From Fulvivirga imtechensis AK7 (GTDB taxonomy: Bacteria; Bacteroidota; Bacteroidia; Cytophagales; Cyclobacteriaceae), in contig NZ_AMZN01000045.1 in the NCBI RefSeq assembly GCF_000331535.1, positions 1 through 64,000 on the forward strand: 64,000 bases of DNA. Direction: 5' to 3'. The translations under genes and the position numbers were made by a program. Shown in pieces: positions 35,997-44,828 of this stretch. Position 1 is the stretch's first letter, and every line of letters begins with the position of its first letter. The notes beneath the pieces are model-generated. The model was not told the DNA's origin, did no database searches, and was given only the letters and a program-made list of their open reading frames with translations.

Positions 35997-36458
35997 TCAG
36001 GTTACGGCTATTTTATGTGCAGGCCTGGCTGCAGTTACTTTTTCCTTGGGCAGGTGCAGAGTCAGTAAGCCATTGGCGTACCTGGCATCGATCTTGTCTT
36101 CCTTGATACCTTCAGGCAAAGCGAATGATCTGCTAAACGTCTGGTAAGAATATTCCCTGCGCCAATAGTTTTCAGATTCTTTTCCTTCCCGCTTTTCTTC
36201 TCGTTTCTCCACACTTATTCTGAGGTTATTATTTTCTACCTCAATTTTAAAATCTTTTCGCTCTAATCCTGGAGCAGCCAATTCAAGGGTAAATTCTTTT
36301 GATGTTTCCTTTATGTTTACCGGTGGCAGGTTTAAATGCGGCTTCAAGGCCAACATCGACTCTATATCGAACACATCCCTGTTGAAAATACTGTCGGGGT
36401 GCAGCCAATCGGTAAAGAAACCGGGTACTCCTGTTTTGGGTTTCACTGTTAAGCTCAT
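35997..36458 (-). CDS. Small heat-shock protein Hsp20
   Basis: A 153-residue alpha-crystallin-type chaperone. The crystallin domain spans about 45-140 with FTLELAAPGLERKDFKIEVE and a C-terminal strand GLLTLHLPKEK. The frame is open up to 36617, but the ATG at 36458 is chosen: it lies 4 bp behind an unusually good Shine-Dalgarno site, and the family starts near here. It prevents aggregation of unfolded proteins. Neighbouring BON and outer-membrane genes suggest an envelope/stress group. Confidence 0.93.
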   Translation of the reverse strand: MSLTVKPKTGVPGFFTDWLHPDSIFNRDVFDIESMLALKPHLNLPPVNIKETSKEFTLELAAPGLERKDFKIEVENNNLRISVEKREEKREGKESENYWRREYSYQTFSRSFALPEGIKEDKIDARYANGLLTLHLPKEKVTAARPAHKIAVT

Positions 36459-36462
36459 TATA

Positions 36463-36471
36463 TCCTCCTTT
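36463..36471 (-). promoter_or_regulatory. Strong Shine-Dalgarno site of hsp20
   Basis: aaaggagga on the minus strand, 4 bp before the hsp20 ATG. Genes of this organism otherwise lack such sites, so it decides the start and may mark high translation. Confidence 0.75.
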
Positions 36472-36583
36472 GTTATGTTAAGTTTATTGTATTGTAAAAT
36501 TAGAGAAGAAGGCACCCTCTTGCGATGACGGATATCAGCGGAAGGGGGGATTTTGGTCCCGTTTGGTGATGAATTTTGTTGTA

Positions 36584-37480
36584 TTATTTCAAAACATATC
36601 TTGCACCCAGGGTCCATAAAAAGCCTGTATCCAGGTCCTCTTCATAAGTTGCTTGGTCAGTAACTACTGTTGATGGGTTTACGGGAAATAATACTATGGC
36701 TGATGCTGAGAAACGCAGTCTGTTCAGTTTGTAGCTGGCTTGTAACCCCAGTTCATAATCCAGCACCTGAAATTTTTCCGATTCCAGAATTTCTACATTC
36801 ATGATGGTTGTAGAGCCGGTGCCGCCATTACCAGACCCTGAGCCCGGGCCATGCCCTTTTCTGTCTTTACCGGATCCGGTGGTTGTACTTCTTTGGGTGT
36901 AGTATTCGTTGTAGTATTGCTGTGTGCCAAAATTGGTATAAACTGATGGTGTAATGATAAGCCTGTTACGCATAGTATAGAACATTCGGCTAAGCTCAAT
37001 TCCTACGAAGAAGTCTGTGTTGCTGCTGAGGCCCAGGCTGGCGTCCGTTAAGATCATGAAAGTCCTAAAATCATAGCCAAGATACCCCGAAAGATAAGTT
37101 CTCATTTCAGCTTGCACGGAATAGCTTTCATCACTGAAAAAGTACTCATCTATAGCTATGCCGACAATGAATTTATCGCCAAGGTAGTCATATCCCGCTG
37201 CTAATGTATACAGATCTACTCTGTTATTATCATCAGCCGTCAGGTAAGAAAGCGAACCACTAACAAAAAGTCCTGACTTATGGTAATAGCCAATAGAAGA
37301 GGTCAGGTACGGCGCTTTTGCAGAATCGGCCCTTCCCATGTAGAAATAATCACTTTTATACCGCACACCAAAACGAACATAGGATGATACAGAGTCTATA
37401 TCATAGGAACGTATGGAAGACTGCCCGCTGACTATTTCGAAGGAACCTATCAGCAGCATGGCGATAAATATCACTTTCAT
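36584..37480 (-). CDS. Outer-membrane beta-barrel protein
   Basis: A 298-residue protein with a signal peptide ending near SGQ (residues 18-20) and many amphipathic strands (YVRFGVRYKSDYFYMG, LYTLAAGYDYLGDKFIVGIAI). It ends in ...LWTLGARYVLK, typical of an outer-membrane barrel C-terminus. A Gly/Ser-rich segment with GSGKDRKGHGPGSGSG at about 202-220 is probably an external loop. The family is not recognised and the function is unknown. Confidence 0.8.
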   Translation of the reverse strand: MKVIFIAMLLIGSFEIVSGQSSIRSYDIDSVSSYVRFGVRYKSDYFYMGRADSAKAPYLTSSIGYYHKSGLFVSGSLSYLTADDNNRVDLYTLAAGYDYLGDKFIVGIAIDEYFFSDESYSVQAEMRTYLSGYLGYDFRTFMILTDASLGLSSNTDFFVGIELSRMFYTMRNRLIITPSVYTNFGTQQYYNEYYTQRSTTTGSGKDRKGHGPGSGSGNGGTGSTTIMNVEILESEKFQVLDYELGLQASYKLNRLRFSASAIVLFPVNPSTVVTDQATYEEDLDTGFLWTLGARYVLK

Positions 37481-37573
37481 TTGTCAGTATTGTGTAAGGT
37501 TAATTGTTAACCCTTATTGGTTTAGTTTCTCCAGCTTGAAACTTGCAAGTTGAGGCTTAAAGCATGTGGCTCC

Positions 37574-37608
37574 ACTTGCCAATTGCCTCTGCCTACTGCC
37601 TACTGATC
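37574..37608. repeat. Heptanucleotide tract, unit ACTGCCT/AATTGCC
   Basis: Units acttgcc, aattgcc, tctgcct, actgcct, actgatc run in 7-bp register directly up to the stop codon of the repeat protein gene at 37607. Confidence 0.65.
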
Positions 37609-38995
37609 AGCGCTGATCACCCATGCGTTTTTTGGCGCCTGCGCCTTCTTTACGCTCTTGTTTTTCCCGCTCCCGCATATCCATGCGATCCCGCAAGCGT
37701 TGTTCCATTTTTTCTCTGAAACGTTCTCGTGTTTCATAACGCTTGCCCTCTAAATCGAGGCATTCACCATTTCGCAATCGTTCTGTCTTGCCGTTCTTAA
37801 GCTGGTAGGAACCATCAGGCCTTACCGTAATGCCGTTTTCCAGTCTCCAGGGTTCATGTAGCTGCAACTGCACCTGATTTTGAAAACGATAGACATTGCC
37901 ATTTTGAAACATAAAATGAGGCTCTGACATGGCCATCAACTGTATCTGCATCTGCTCACGGAATTGCTCCGGAGATCTGTAACGGTTTCCTTCCGTATCT
38001 AAAAGCTCACCCTGATTCAGTCTGGCTTGTTGCTGATTTTTCAGTTGATACGTGCCATCGGGGTTTACTTTCATGCCATTTGGCATATTTATTTGTTCTT
38101 GCACACGTGCCCTTACCTGGTTTTGCACCATGTACATCTGGCCATCCTGCACTTCAAAATGCTGTTGTTTCATCGCCAGTTGACGGATCTGAGCCTCTTC
38201 TCTGAACTGCTCTTGCGAGGCATAATGGTTACCTTCAGCATCCACAACTTCTCCATTTTCCATCTGAACCCGTTCCTTGTTTTTTATTTGAAAGCTGCCA
38301 TCGGAATATACCGTTAGTCCATTTTGTAAGGTAACATTTTCCCGTAATTGAGTTCGCTGCTGGTTTTGGATACGATACATTTCCCCGTCCTGATACATAA
38401 AATGCTCCTGAGCAATAGCCTGCAGACCTAATTGCGTGTGCTGACGGAACTGTGTTTGTGTGTTGTAAATGTTACCCTCAGGATCCACGCATTCACCGTC
38501 TCTGAGACGCCTTTGCTGTTGATTCCTGAGTTGGAAAGTGCCGTCAGGGGCAATGCTCGCTCCGTTTTCTAATGCTACACGTTCTCTTAGCTGAGTTTGT
38601 TGTTGATTTTCAAGCCTGAACATCAGGCCATCCTTGTACAGGTAATGCACCTGGTTTTCGGCCTGTTCTCGTACTTGCATATGCTGGCGAAGTTGCTCTT
38701 GCGATGGGTATAGATTGCCTTCCAGATCAAGGCACTGTCCGTTATGCAAGCGAAGCTGTAAGCCGTTTGAAGTTCGGAAATTGCCATCAGGATATATTAT
38801 AGAACCGTCTTCCAGCGCCAACTGCTCACGTAGCTTTACCTGACTGTTATCCGTTACCCGCAGCACTTGTCCATCTTGAATTAAAAGATGCTCATGAAGG
38901 CGATCCTGGTCTCTGTAACGATCCTGGTCGTGTTCTTGTGCCTGTAATGAAAAAGCCATCATTATAGACAGACATAAATAAGCTAAATATCTCAT
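37607..38995 (-). CDS. Secreted Gln-rich protein with five DUF6799-like repeats
   Basis: A 462-residue exported protein (signal peptide to about residue 19). Five tandem repeats of about 80 residues follow, beginning near residues 34, 115, 196, 277 and 358. Each has the order QDG.M(Y/F)R.QNQ, then L.NG..V.PDG.(Y/F)QL(K/R)N, L.(N/D)GE..D.EGN, then an EQFREQ segment. The inner part of each repeat resembles the DUF6799 pattern of single-domain Bacteroidota proteins. The C-terminus is a highly charged Arg/Glu/Met segment. The product is monocistronic and of unknown function. Confidence 0.8.
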   Translation of the reverse strand: MRYLAYLCLSIMMAFSLQAQEHDQDRYRDQDRLHEHLLIQDGQVLRVTDNSQVKLREQLALEDGSIIYPDGNFRTSNGLQLRLHNGQCLDLEGNLYPSQEQLRQHMQVREQAENQVHYLYKDGLMFRLENQQQTQLRERVALENGASIAPDGTFQLRNQQQRRLRDGECVDPEGNIYNTQTQFRQHTQLGLQAIAQEHFMYQDGEMYRIQNQQRTQLRENVTLQNGLTVYSDGSFQIKNKERVQMENGEVVDAEGNHYASQEQFREEAQIRQLAMKQQHFEVQDGQMYMVQNQVRARVQEQINMPNGMKVNPDGTYQLKNQQQARLNQGELLDTEGNRYRSPEQFREQMQIQLMAMSEPHFMFQNGNVYRFQNQVQLQLHEPWRLENGITVRPDGSYQLKNGKTERLRNGECLDLEGKRYETRERFREKMEQRLRDRMDMREREKQERKEGAGAKKRMGDQR

Positions 38996-39164
38996 AATAT
39001 TAATTGGTTTCGTTGATACAAAGCTCGGGACTACACGTTGATTTGGCTATGACACAGGTCGTTCACTTATAAGACTCTCGTTACCTGCCGGGACTGAACA
39101 TTTATTGGGGTAATCACTTATTATAAATGCATTATATACGAAGTCTGCCATTAGACTATCGCGA

Positions 39165-39200
39165 ATTAGAGTCTTTAAGAAAACGCCAATTTCTGGCTTC
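39165..39200. mobile_element. MITE-A end remnant
   Basis: gagtctttaagaaaacgcca resembles one terminus of MITE-A (gtgtctctaagaaaacgcca), but no partner end follows. The rest of the 38996-39388 gap is the heptamer tract and unrecognised sequence. Confidence 0.45.
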
Positions 39201-39226
39201 TTGTTACTGGTATGTGGCTCTGGCGA

Positions 39227-39380
39227 CAACTGAATACGGTGAAACTCAGAACTGCCGAACTGTGAACGGTAAGACTGACAAACTACAAACCGTGAACTGA
39301 GAACCGTGAACTGAGAACCGTGAACTGAGAACTGAGAACTGAGAACTGAGAACTGAAAACTGAGAACTGAGAACTGAGAA
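39227..39380. repeat. Long heptanucleotide tract, unit CTGAGAA/CCGTGAA
   Basis: Twenty-two consecutive 7-bp units in one register. The first ten are diverged (caactga, atacggt, gaaactc, agaactg, ccgaact, gtgaacg and so on). Then ccgtgaa and ctgagaa alternate three times, followed by ctgagaa repeated to the end with one ctgaaaa. The tract stops 8 bp before the SDR stop codon. There is no spacer/repeat structure of a CRISPR. Confidence 0.9.
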
Positions 39381-39388
39381 CTGCTATG

Positions 39389-40144
39389 TCATTTAGCTAT
39401 CCACCCGCCATCAACAGCCATGGCGTCACCTGTTACGAAGGAGGCGGCATCTGAGCTGAGCCATATAATGGCTTCGGCTACTTCTTCAGGCTGTCCCATG
39501 CGACCTACAGGCTCCATGTCTTCATATGCTTTTTCAACGGTCTTATCTTTTCCTGTAACTCGGTCCACCATTGGGGTTTTGATCACTCCTGGACAAACTA
39601 CATTAACGCGTATACCAGCCTTGGCATTTTCGAGAGCAGCAGTCTTGGTAAGGCCTACCACAGCGTGCTTACTAGCCACATAGGCTGGTAGTCCTGGAAA
39701 ACCCACAAGCCCGGCAATGGAGGCGATATTGACAATAGCGCCTTTTCCCTGCTTCAGCATCACGGGTATCTCATTTTTCATACAAAGCCAGATGCCTTTG
39801 AGATTGATATTGATGGTTTTATCCCAGTTTTCTTCCGTACATTCATGGACAGGTGCATTGACACCTTCAATACCTGCATTGTTCACCGCATAATCGAGGC
39901 GGCCAAACGCTTTAACGGTTTTGTTTACCATTTCAGCTACATCAGCCGGCTTGGAGACATCACATTTGATAAAAATGGCTTCACCACCTTCTTTTTTAAT
40001 AATATCTATAGTTTCGCTATCTTCTATCCAGTCGGCAACAGCCACTTTTGCGCCTTTTCTTGCAAAGAGTATGGCGGTAGCCTTTCCGATACCGAATGCG
40101 CCGCCTGTTACTAGTGCTACTTTATTTTCGAATATTTTGTCCAT
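39389..40144 (-). CDS. Short-chain dehydrogenase/reductase
   Basis: A 251-residue NAD(P)-dependent oxidoreductase. The cofactor motif is TGGAFGIG at about 13-20. NNAGIEG and the catalytic Ser in NIASIAG follow, as does YVASKHA with Tyr and Lys four residues apart, and the C-terminal DGGW. The ATG at 40144 is preferred to an in-frame TTG nine codons upstream because the SDR fold begins right after it. The substrate is not identifiable. Confidence 0.92.
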   Translation of the reverse strand: MDKIFENKVALVTGGAFGIGKATAILFARKGAKVAVADWIEDSETIDIIKKEGGEAIFIKCDVSKPADVAEMVNKTVKAFGRLDYAVNNAGIEGVNAPVHECTEENWDKTININLKGIWLCMKNEIPVMLKQGKGAIVNIASIAGLVGFPGLPAYVASKHAVVGLTKTAALENAKAGIRVNVVCPGVIKTPMVDRVTGKDKTVEKAYEDMEPVGRMGQPEEVAEAIIWLSSDAASFVTGDAMAVDGGWIAK

Positions 40145-40259
40145 AATTTTTGTGGTCTTTGGTTTGGACAATATTACAACTGTTCGCAGCGTTGTGTTAT
40201 GATTATTGTTAGGGGCAGGGGTGATTTACATCATGATGGCAGTTATGGTCTGAATCTTG

Positions 40260-40829
40260 CTATCTGTCTTTTAGAAACTCATCAATGCTTCCTTTTTGTC
40301 GAAAATGGTGGCGCAGATGCATTTCCGCGAACTGAAACCACTCTACGGCACTGAAATAATCATGACCGGGATGTTTTGTTTTGCCATTATATGCACTTGT
40401 GGTGATTTCCTTTGCTAATGTACCGGCTTCTATTTTTATATACTGCATACCTTCCAGGAGTTGAGCTTTATTATCAGGCTGAGGAGGAACAGGAAGGTCG
40501 GGAGGTCCCTGCAGTTTTTGGTGGGGGTAACTGTTATTTTGAAACCAAATTCCTGCTTCAGTTGACATCTTCCCGGACGCGTTTTCATTACTGATAAGGC
40601 AGTTTCTGCATTGCTGGAAGTAGTAATCGGTCTCTTCAATAAGGTGAAGATACACCTGACCTAACGACCAGCTTGTGGAGTCAGGCGGAAGGCAGAGTTG
40701 CTCATGATCGTAATATTGAAGCTCATTGACCCATTGATCGAGGGTTTGATGGAACTGTACAAGTAAGCAGTTTACAAGCTCTTCTGATTCCTTTTGCTTA
40801 TTCGAGCTTTGCTTGTGTTGTTGTATCAT
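40260..40829 (-). CDS. DinB-like (DinB_2) protein
   Basis: A 189-residue four-helix-bundle protein. The first helix ends in the metal-ligand pattern WSLGQVYLHLIEE, and the last has AEMHLRHHFRQKGSID, giving the His triad expected in DinB/YfiT-type metalloproteins. Members include thiol-dependent transferases and damage-induced proteins of unclear role. It is a single gene. Confidence 0.8.
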   Translation of the reverse strand: MIQQHKQSSNKQKESEELVNCLLVQFHQTLDQWVNELQYYDHEQLCLPPDSTSWSLGQVYLHLIEETDYYFQQCRNCLISNENASGKMSTEAGIWFQNNSYPHQKLQGPPDLPVPPQPDNKAQLLEGMQYIKIEAGTLAKEITTSAYNGKTKHPGHDYFSAVEWFQFAEMHLRHHFRQKGSIDEFLKDR

Positions 40830-40941
40830 TTTTTTACTATGTTAATTGAAAATGCCAAATTAACTAAACCCGAACCTATCTAAAGAGGTGCATCACGACA
40901 TTTTAGGAGTCCTTTACGACATTATAGAAGATATTTCCGCA

Positions 40942-41196
40942 TTAGCCATGAGAATGCTGATGCTCACCAATATAATTCATCAGGCTGTCCAATGTCTCAA
41001 TTTTCCCATAGTCTTCCTCAGGTGTCTCCATTCCAAAGGCCTTATCCATGGCTACAATAAACTGCAGGTAGTCAAAGGAGTCAATAGCAAGGGTTTGCCG
41101 GATGTTGTCATTAGGCTGAAGTTGTCCTGGTTCCGTGTCTGGTGCAATATTCATTAGCAGGTGGAAAATCGTATTTTTGATTTCTTCTTCATTCAT
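40942..41196 (-). CDS. Acyl carrier protein
   Basis: An 84-residue carrier with the phosphopantetheine-attachment Ser40 in AIDSFDYLQF. The helix-II residues after Ser are those of stand-alone ACPs. It is the last gene of the overlapping acyl-CoA synthetase/E1/E2 operon and its ATG overlaps the E2 stop by 4 bp. This context suggests that it accepts an acyl group made by the dehydrogenase complex, or by the AMP-forming ligase, rather than serving general fatty-acid synthesis. That role is inference. Confidence 0.88.
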   Translation of the reverse strand: MNEEEIKNTIFHLLMNIAPDTEPGQLQPNDNIRQTLAIDSFDYLQFIVAMDKAFGMETPEEDYGKIETLDSLMNYIGEHQHSHG

Positions 41197-42407
41197 AGCT
41201 GTTCTGGTTGTTTTAAGTGCTGTTTGAGTGCTGTCAGGAATTGGTTTCCAATGTTGCCATCGGTGGCTCTATGGTCGGCAGCGAGTGTCACTGTCATTAC
41301 CGGCCTTACTCCCACCATACCATTTTCAGCCCAGGGCTCTTCGGTAATGCCACCAAAGCCTACCAATGCCACTTGCGGAGGGTAGATAACCCCATAAACG
41401 GTCTCCACTGCTCCTTCTCCCAGGCTGGTGACAGTTATGGTAGAGTCTGCCAATTCCGAGCTTCTCAACTTCAGCGCCCGTGCCCTGGGGATAATATCAG
41501 AGAGCATTTTCATCAGCTCATCTGGTGATTTTTCATCTACATGGTGTATGGCTGGCACTATGACGCCTCCGGTACGGAGCGATACGACAAAGCCAATATG
41601 GATATCTTTTTTTCGCTGCAGTCCGTTCTCCCACCAGCCATTAAGATCTGGCACGTCAGTCAGAGCCTTGGCCACAGCTTTGAGCAACAGTACGGCCGGA
41701 AGCAACCGGTCTTTGGACGATCGCTGCCTGTTGGCTTCAGTAAGCCATGTCAGCGCTGCAGTCATATCCACTTTTGTCTGAAGGTAATAATGTGGTATTT
41801 CCCGGTTGGATCTGCTCATAGCCGCAGCTACTGCCATCCGGATGTTTTCAGTATAAGACTGAACGGAGACTGATGGAGGAGCTATTTCCTCTGCTATAGG
41901 CGGTGGAATTTCCTTATGAGGTTGTGTCACCTTTTCCTGAACAGCCTTTTCTATATCTTCTCTGATAACAGCGCCTTCCGGGCCACTGCCCCTGACCTTA
42001 GAGATATCTATACCCTTTTCTGCCGCAATACGTTTTGCCAGCGGAGAGGCCCGTATACGATGAACGGGAGCAGTTACCGGTTCACGCATTTGTTTTACAG
42101 GCTCTTTTACCTGAACAGCAGTCATTTTGCTTTCCTCTCTAACCAACTCCGGCTCTTTTTCTACTTCTTTCTCAGAAGTGTGGATATAAGTCATTAGCGT
42201 TCCCACAGGTACCTTGTCATCTTCTTTGATGACTAATTCACCAATGATACCCTCGTCAAATACTTCTATATCAATGATGCCCTTTTGTGTTTCGACTTCT
42301 GCAATTATATCACCACGCTGTACGTAGTCACCAGGTTTTACTTTCCACTCGCGGAGAAAACCTGCCTCCATATCGGCTCCTAAACTTGGCATTCTAAACT
42401 CCTTCAT
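41193..42407 (-). CDS. 2-oxo acid dehydrogenase E2 acyltransferase
   Basis: A 404-residue E2 core protein. There is one lipoyl domain at 1-77, with lipoyl-Lys42 in VETQKGI where DKA is more usual. A flexible linker follows, then a peripheral-subunit-binding domain at 119-155 ([20 protein letters not shown]) and a catalytic domain from about 185 with ADHRATDGN (His379, Asp383). It transfers the acyl group from lipoate to CoA. It overlaps E1beta by 14 bp and the ACP by 4 bp. No E3 is encoded nearby, so a shared lipoamide dehydrogenase is expected. Confidence 0.93.
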   Translation of the reverse strand: MKEFRMPSLGADMEAGFLREWKVKPGDYVQRGDIIAEVETQKGIIDIEVFDEGIIGELVIKEDDKVPVGTLMTYIHTSEKEVEKEPELVREESKMTAVQVKEPVKQMREPVTAPVHRIRASPLAKRIAAEKGIDISKVRGSGPEGAVIREDIEKAVQEKVTQPHKEIPPPIAEEIAPPSVSVQSYTENIRMAVAAAMSRSNREIPHYYLQTKVDMTAALTWLTEANRQRSSKDRLLPAVLLLKAVAKALTDVPDLNGWWENGLQRKKDIHIGFVVSLRTGGVIVPAIHHVDEKSPDELMKMLSDIIPRARALKLRSSELADSTITVTSLGEGAVETVYGVIYPPQVALVGFGGITEEPWAENGMVGVRPVMTVTLAADHRATDGNIGNQFLTALKQHLKQPEQL

Positions 42408-43398
42408 GTTGTAATATCTTTTTTACGATGGCTACAATCTGATCTTTCTGAGGAATGGAGGCATCTTCCAGATGTTTAGGATAGGGCATGGGTACTTCTA
42501 TGCCGCACAACCGTTGTACCGGGGCATCCAACTCGTAAAAGCACTTTTCGGTGATCCTGGCGCTTACTTCCGAAGAAATACTGACCGATTGCCAGGCCTC
42601 TTCTACAATTAATGCCCGGTGTGTTTTTGCTACTGACGCCATGATCGTTTTTTCATCCAGAGGTCTCAATACTCTTAGATCCAGCACTTCGGCATCTATA
42701 CCTGCTTCTGATAATTCTGTTGCAGCTTCCAGCGTTTTATAAACCCCGGGACCATAAGTAATGATCGAAATATCCTGCCCCTCTTTTCTGACTTTTGCCC
42801 GCCTGATGTCCACAGGTTGCACTTCAGAAGAAATTTCCTGCTCTATATTGAGCATGGATGTATACTCGAAAATGATGACCGGATCAGGGTCGGTTAATGC
42901 TGTGAGTAGCATAGCCCGGGCATCCTCATGGGTACCTACGGAAAGCACTTTCAGCCCGGGAATATGGGCAAATAGCGGTTCCCAACTGTGGGAGTGCTGT
43001 GCAGCAAGCTGTCGACCCGTACCACTGTTCATTCTGATGACCACGGGTACATTGAGCTGTCCGCCCGACATGTGCAGTAGGGTGGCAGCATTGTTGGCGA
43101 TCTGGTCGAACGCCAGCAGGCTGAAGTTCACCGTCATGATCTCGACAATGGGGCGCATACCCCCGAGAGCAGCACCGATGCCGGCACCCACAAATCCTGA
43201 TTCGGAAAGCGGCACGTCCATAATGCGATCAGGCCCGAACTCTTTGAGCAAACCCTTGCTCACGGCAAAAGCACCACCGTAGCGACCAACATCTTCACCC
43301 ATCAGGAACACTTTTTCATCTCTGTTCAATGCATCACGTATAGCCTGCTTGATAGCTTCCCGGTAAGTGAGTGTTATTATGGTGCCGTTGTCATTCAT
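42394..43398 (-). CDS. 2-oxo acid dehydrogenase E1 beta subunit
   Basis: A 334-residue transketolase-like subunit with the pyrimidine-binding half ([39 protein letters not shown]) and the C-terminal swivel domain. The conserved QHSHS loop at about 135-139 is present. It pairs with the E1 alpha gene of this operon to decarboxylate pyruvate or a related 2-oxo acid. It overlaps the upstream DUF5655 gene by 8 bp and E2 by 14 bp. Confidence 0.93.
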   Translation of the reverse strand: MNDNGTIITLTYREAIKQAIRDALNRDEKVFLMGEDVGRYGGAFAVSKGLLKEFGPDRIMDVPLSESGFVGAGIGAALGGMRPIVEIMTVNFSLLAFDQIANNAATLLHMSGGQLNVPVVIRMNSGTGRQLAAQHSHSWEPLFAHIPGLKVLSVGTHEDARAMLLTALTDPDPVIIFEYTSMLNIEQEISSEVQPVDIRRAKVRKEGQDISIITYGPGVYKTLEAATELSEAGIDAEVLDLRVLRPLDEKTIMASVAKTHRALIVEEAWQSVSISSEVSARITEKCFYELDAPVQRLCGIEVPMPYPKHLEDASIPQKDQIVAIVKKILQHEGV

Positions 43399-43849
43399 TT
43401 GATATTACGTGTTTCTTCTTTTTGTCACGAGCTTCTCTTATCCACTCCATCAGCTCCTGATCTATGTCTTCCTCTTTTGTGATCTCAACAAAATACAGGT
43501 ACCGATGCGATGACATCTTTACCGCGCGGCTAACCCTGGGGTGTGCCAGTTGCCTGGCCAGACTGAAGTCCACCCTGACCTTATCTTTTAAGATCTTTAC
43601 AGCGGCAAAGGTGAATGTGCTGACAAAGTGTATACAGCACTCCAACGATTCCACTCTGAGTTGGCCCAGGTCGTGCTCCATTTGGGCTTTGAGCTTTTCG
43701 TATAATTTTTTACCCACAGGTTTTCTTTCAAAATGTTGCTCCAAAGGAAAGGGTCTGCAGGAGTGCGTTTGTTCTTTACGTTCGAATAGCCGCCCACATT
43801 GAGGGCAGGTCCATAGTTTAGTTATTTTAGGAGTTTTCACTGTAAACAA
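43391..43849 (-). CDS. DUF5655 protein with N-terminal zinc ribbon
   Basis: A 152-residue protein. A zinc-binding segment, [17 protein letters not shown], contains Cys15, Cys18, His29 and Cys31. It is followed by a DUF5655 domain (about 45-145; [21 protein letters not shown]). The biochemical role of DUF5655 is unknown to me. Its placement is striking: it lies between the two E1 genes, overlapping E1 alpha by 23 bp and E1 beta by 8 bp. It is either a functional partner of this complex or a passenger that inserted without breaking coupling. Confidence 0.82.
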   Translation of the reverse strand: MFTVKTPKITKLWTCPQCGRLFERKEQTHSCRPFPLEQHFERKPVGKKLYEKLKAQMEHDLGQLRVESLECCIHFVSTFTFAAVKILKDKVRVDFSLARQLAHPRVSRAVKMSSHRYLYFVEITKEEDIDQELMEWIREARDKKKKHVISNE

Positions 43850-44828
43850 ATTTTAGAAGGTCTTCAAAAGGCTCCCAGGTTCCTGCTTCTGCAAAATCAA
43901 CTGCTTTCTGCACCTCTTCTTCAATGCGTTGCGCCATGATTTTCATTTCCTTATCGGAAAGGAGCTCATGTTTTTTCAGGTATTTTACAAATTGCGCTAT
44001 CGGGTCACGCTTTTTCCAGTCCTCTACCTCAGATTTTTCGCGGTACAGTTCGGCATCAAACATCGAATGTGCTCTAAACCTGTAAGTGTTGCAGACCAGA
44101 AAAAACGGTTTCCCTGTTTTTCGCACTTGCTTTGAGGCATCCTGAGCGGCTTTCATCACTGCTAACAGGTCCATACCATCCACCGTTGCTGAGCTGATGC
44201 CATACCCTGGCGCTTTTTTCTCCAGATCGATGTTGGCGTGTGAATATCGAAGCGCGGTGCCCATAGCATACTGGTTATTCTCACAAACAAATAGTACAGG
44301 TACTTCCCATAGCGAAGCCAGGTTCATGGCCTCGTGAAATTCACCCTCTGCTGCCGCTCCTTCACCGAAAAAGCAGCAGGTGATCTGTTTGCGCTCCATT
44401 TTCTTGTCTGCCAGGGCCAACCCCACCGCCAGTGGCAGGTGACTCCCAACAATGGCATTGCCTCCGAAAAATTTCTTTGATACATCAAATAAGTGCATAG
44501 ATCCACCCCGCCCGCGGCTGCAGCCTTCCTGTTTGCCATACATTTCTGCCATGATAGCGCCAGGATCCACACCTCGGGCCAGCGCCTGGCCGTGCTCCCG
44601 GTAGGTGCAAAGCACATTATCCTCCGGCTTCAGTGCATGCATTACCCCTGTGGCTACCGCCTCTTCTCCGATGTACAGGTGTAAAAAACCCCTGATCTTT
44701 TCTTTGGTGTACATTTCGGCAGACTTTTCTTCAAACCTCCTGATCAGCATCATCTGATAGAGGAGTGCCTGTCCAAGCTGTTTATTCATCGGCAGCTTTT
44801 TGATTTTAGATGCAGGCTGCCCGATCAT
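43827..44828 (-). CDS. 2-oxo acid dehydrogenase E1 alpha subunit (pyruvate/acetoin type)
   Basis: A 333-residue TPP-binding subunit. The diphosphate/Mg site [15 protein letters not shown] is at 155-169 with CENNQYAMG at 182-190. GRGGSMHLF at 107-114 and RFRAHSM are typical of the PdhA/AcoA group. It works with E1 beta and E2 encoded downstream. Its ATG overlaps the acyl-CoA synthetase stop by 4 bp. Substrate (pyruvate or acetoin) cannot be assigned from sequence. Confidence 0.92.
   Translation of the reverse strand: MIGQPASKIKKLPMNKQLGQALLYQMMLIRRFEEKSAEMYTKEKIRGFLHLYIGEEAVATGVMHALKPEDNVLCTYREHGQALARGVDPGAIMAEMYGKQEGCSRGRGGSMHLFDVSKKFFGGNAIVGSHLPLAVGLALADKKMERKQITCCFFGEGAAAEGEFHEAMNLASLWEVPVLFVCENNQYAMGTALRYSHANIDLEKKAPGYGISSATVDGMDLLAVMKAAQDASKQVRKTGKPFFLVCNTYRFRAHSMFDAELYREKSEVEDWKKRDPIAQFVKYLKKHELLSDKEMKIMAQRIEEEVQKAVDFAEAGTWEPFEDLLKFVYSENS

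Noticed and set aside
39227-39380. CRISPR array
   Set aside because: The repeats are 7 bp and contiguous, with no unique spacers, and no cas genes are near.
40942-41196. Fatty-acid-synthesis acpP
   Set aside because: It sits in an E1/E2 operon with 4-bp coupling and lacks fab neighbours; the helix II sequence differs from the usual DSLDTVE of AcpP.
42761-43282. 173-residue frame opposite the E1 beta gene
   Set aside because: It is antisense to a gene with clear catalytic motifs; composition is typical of a shadow frame.
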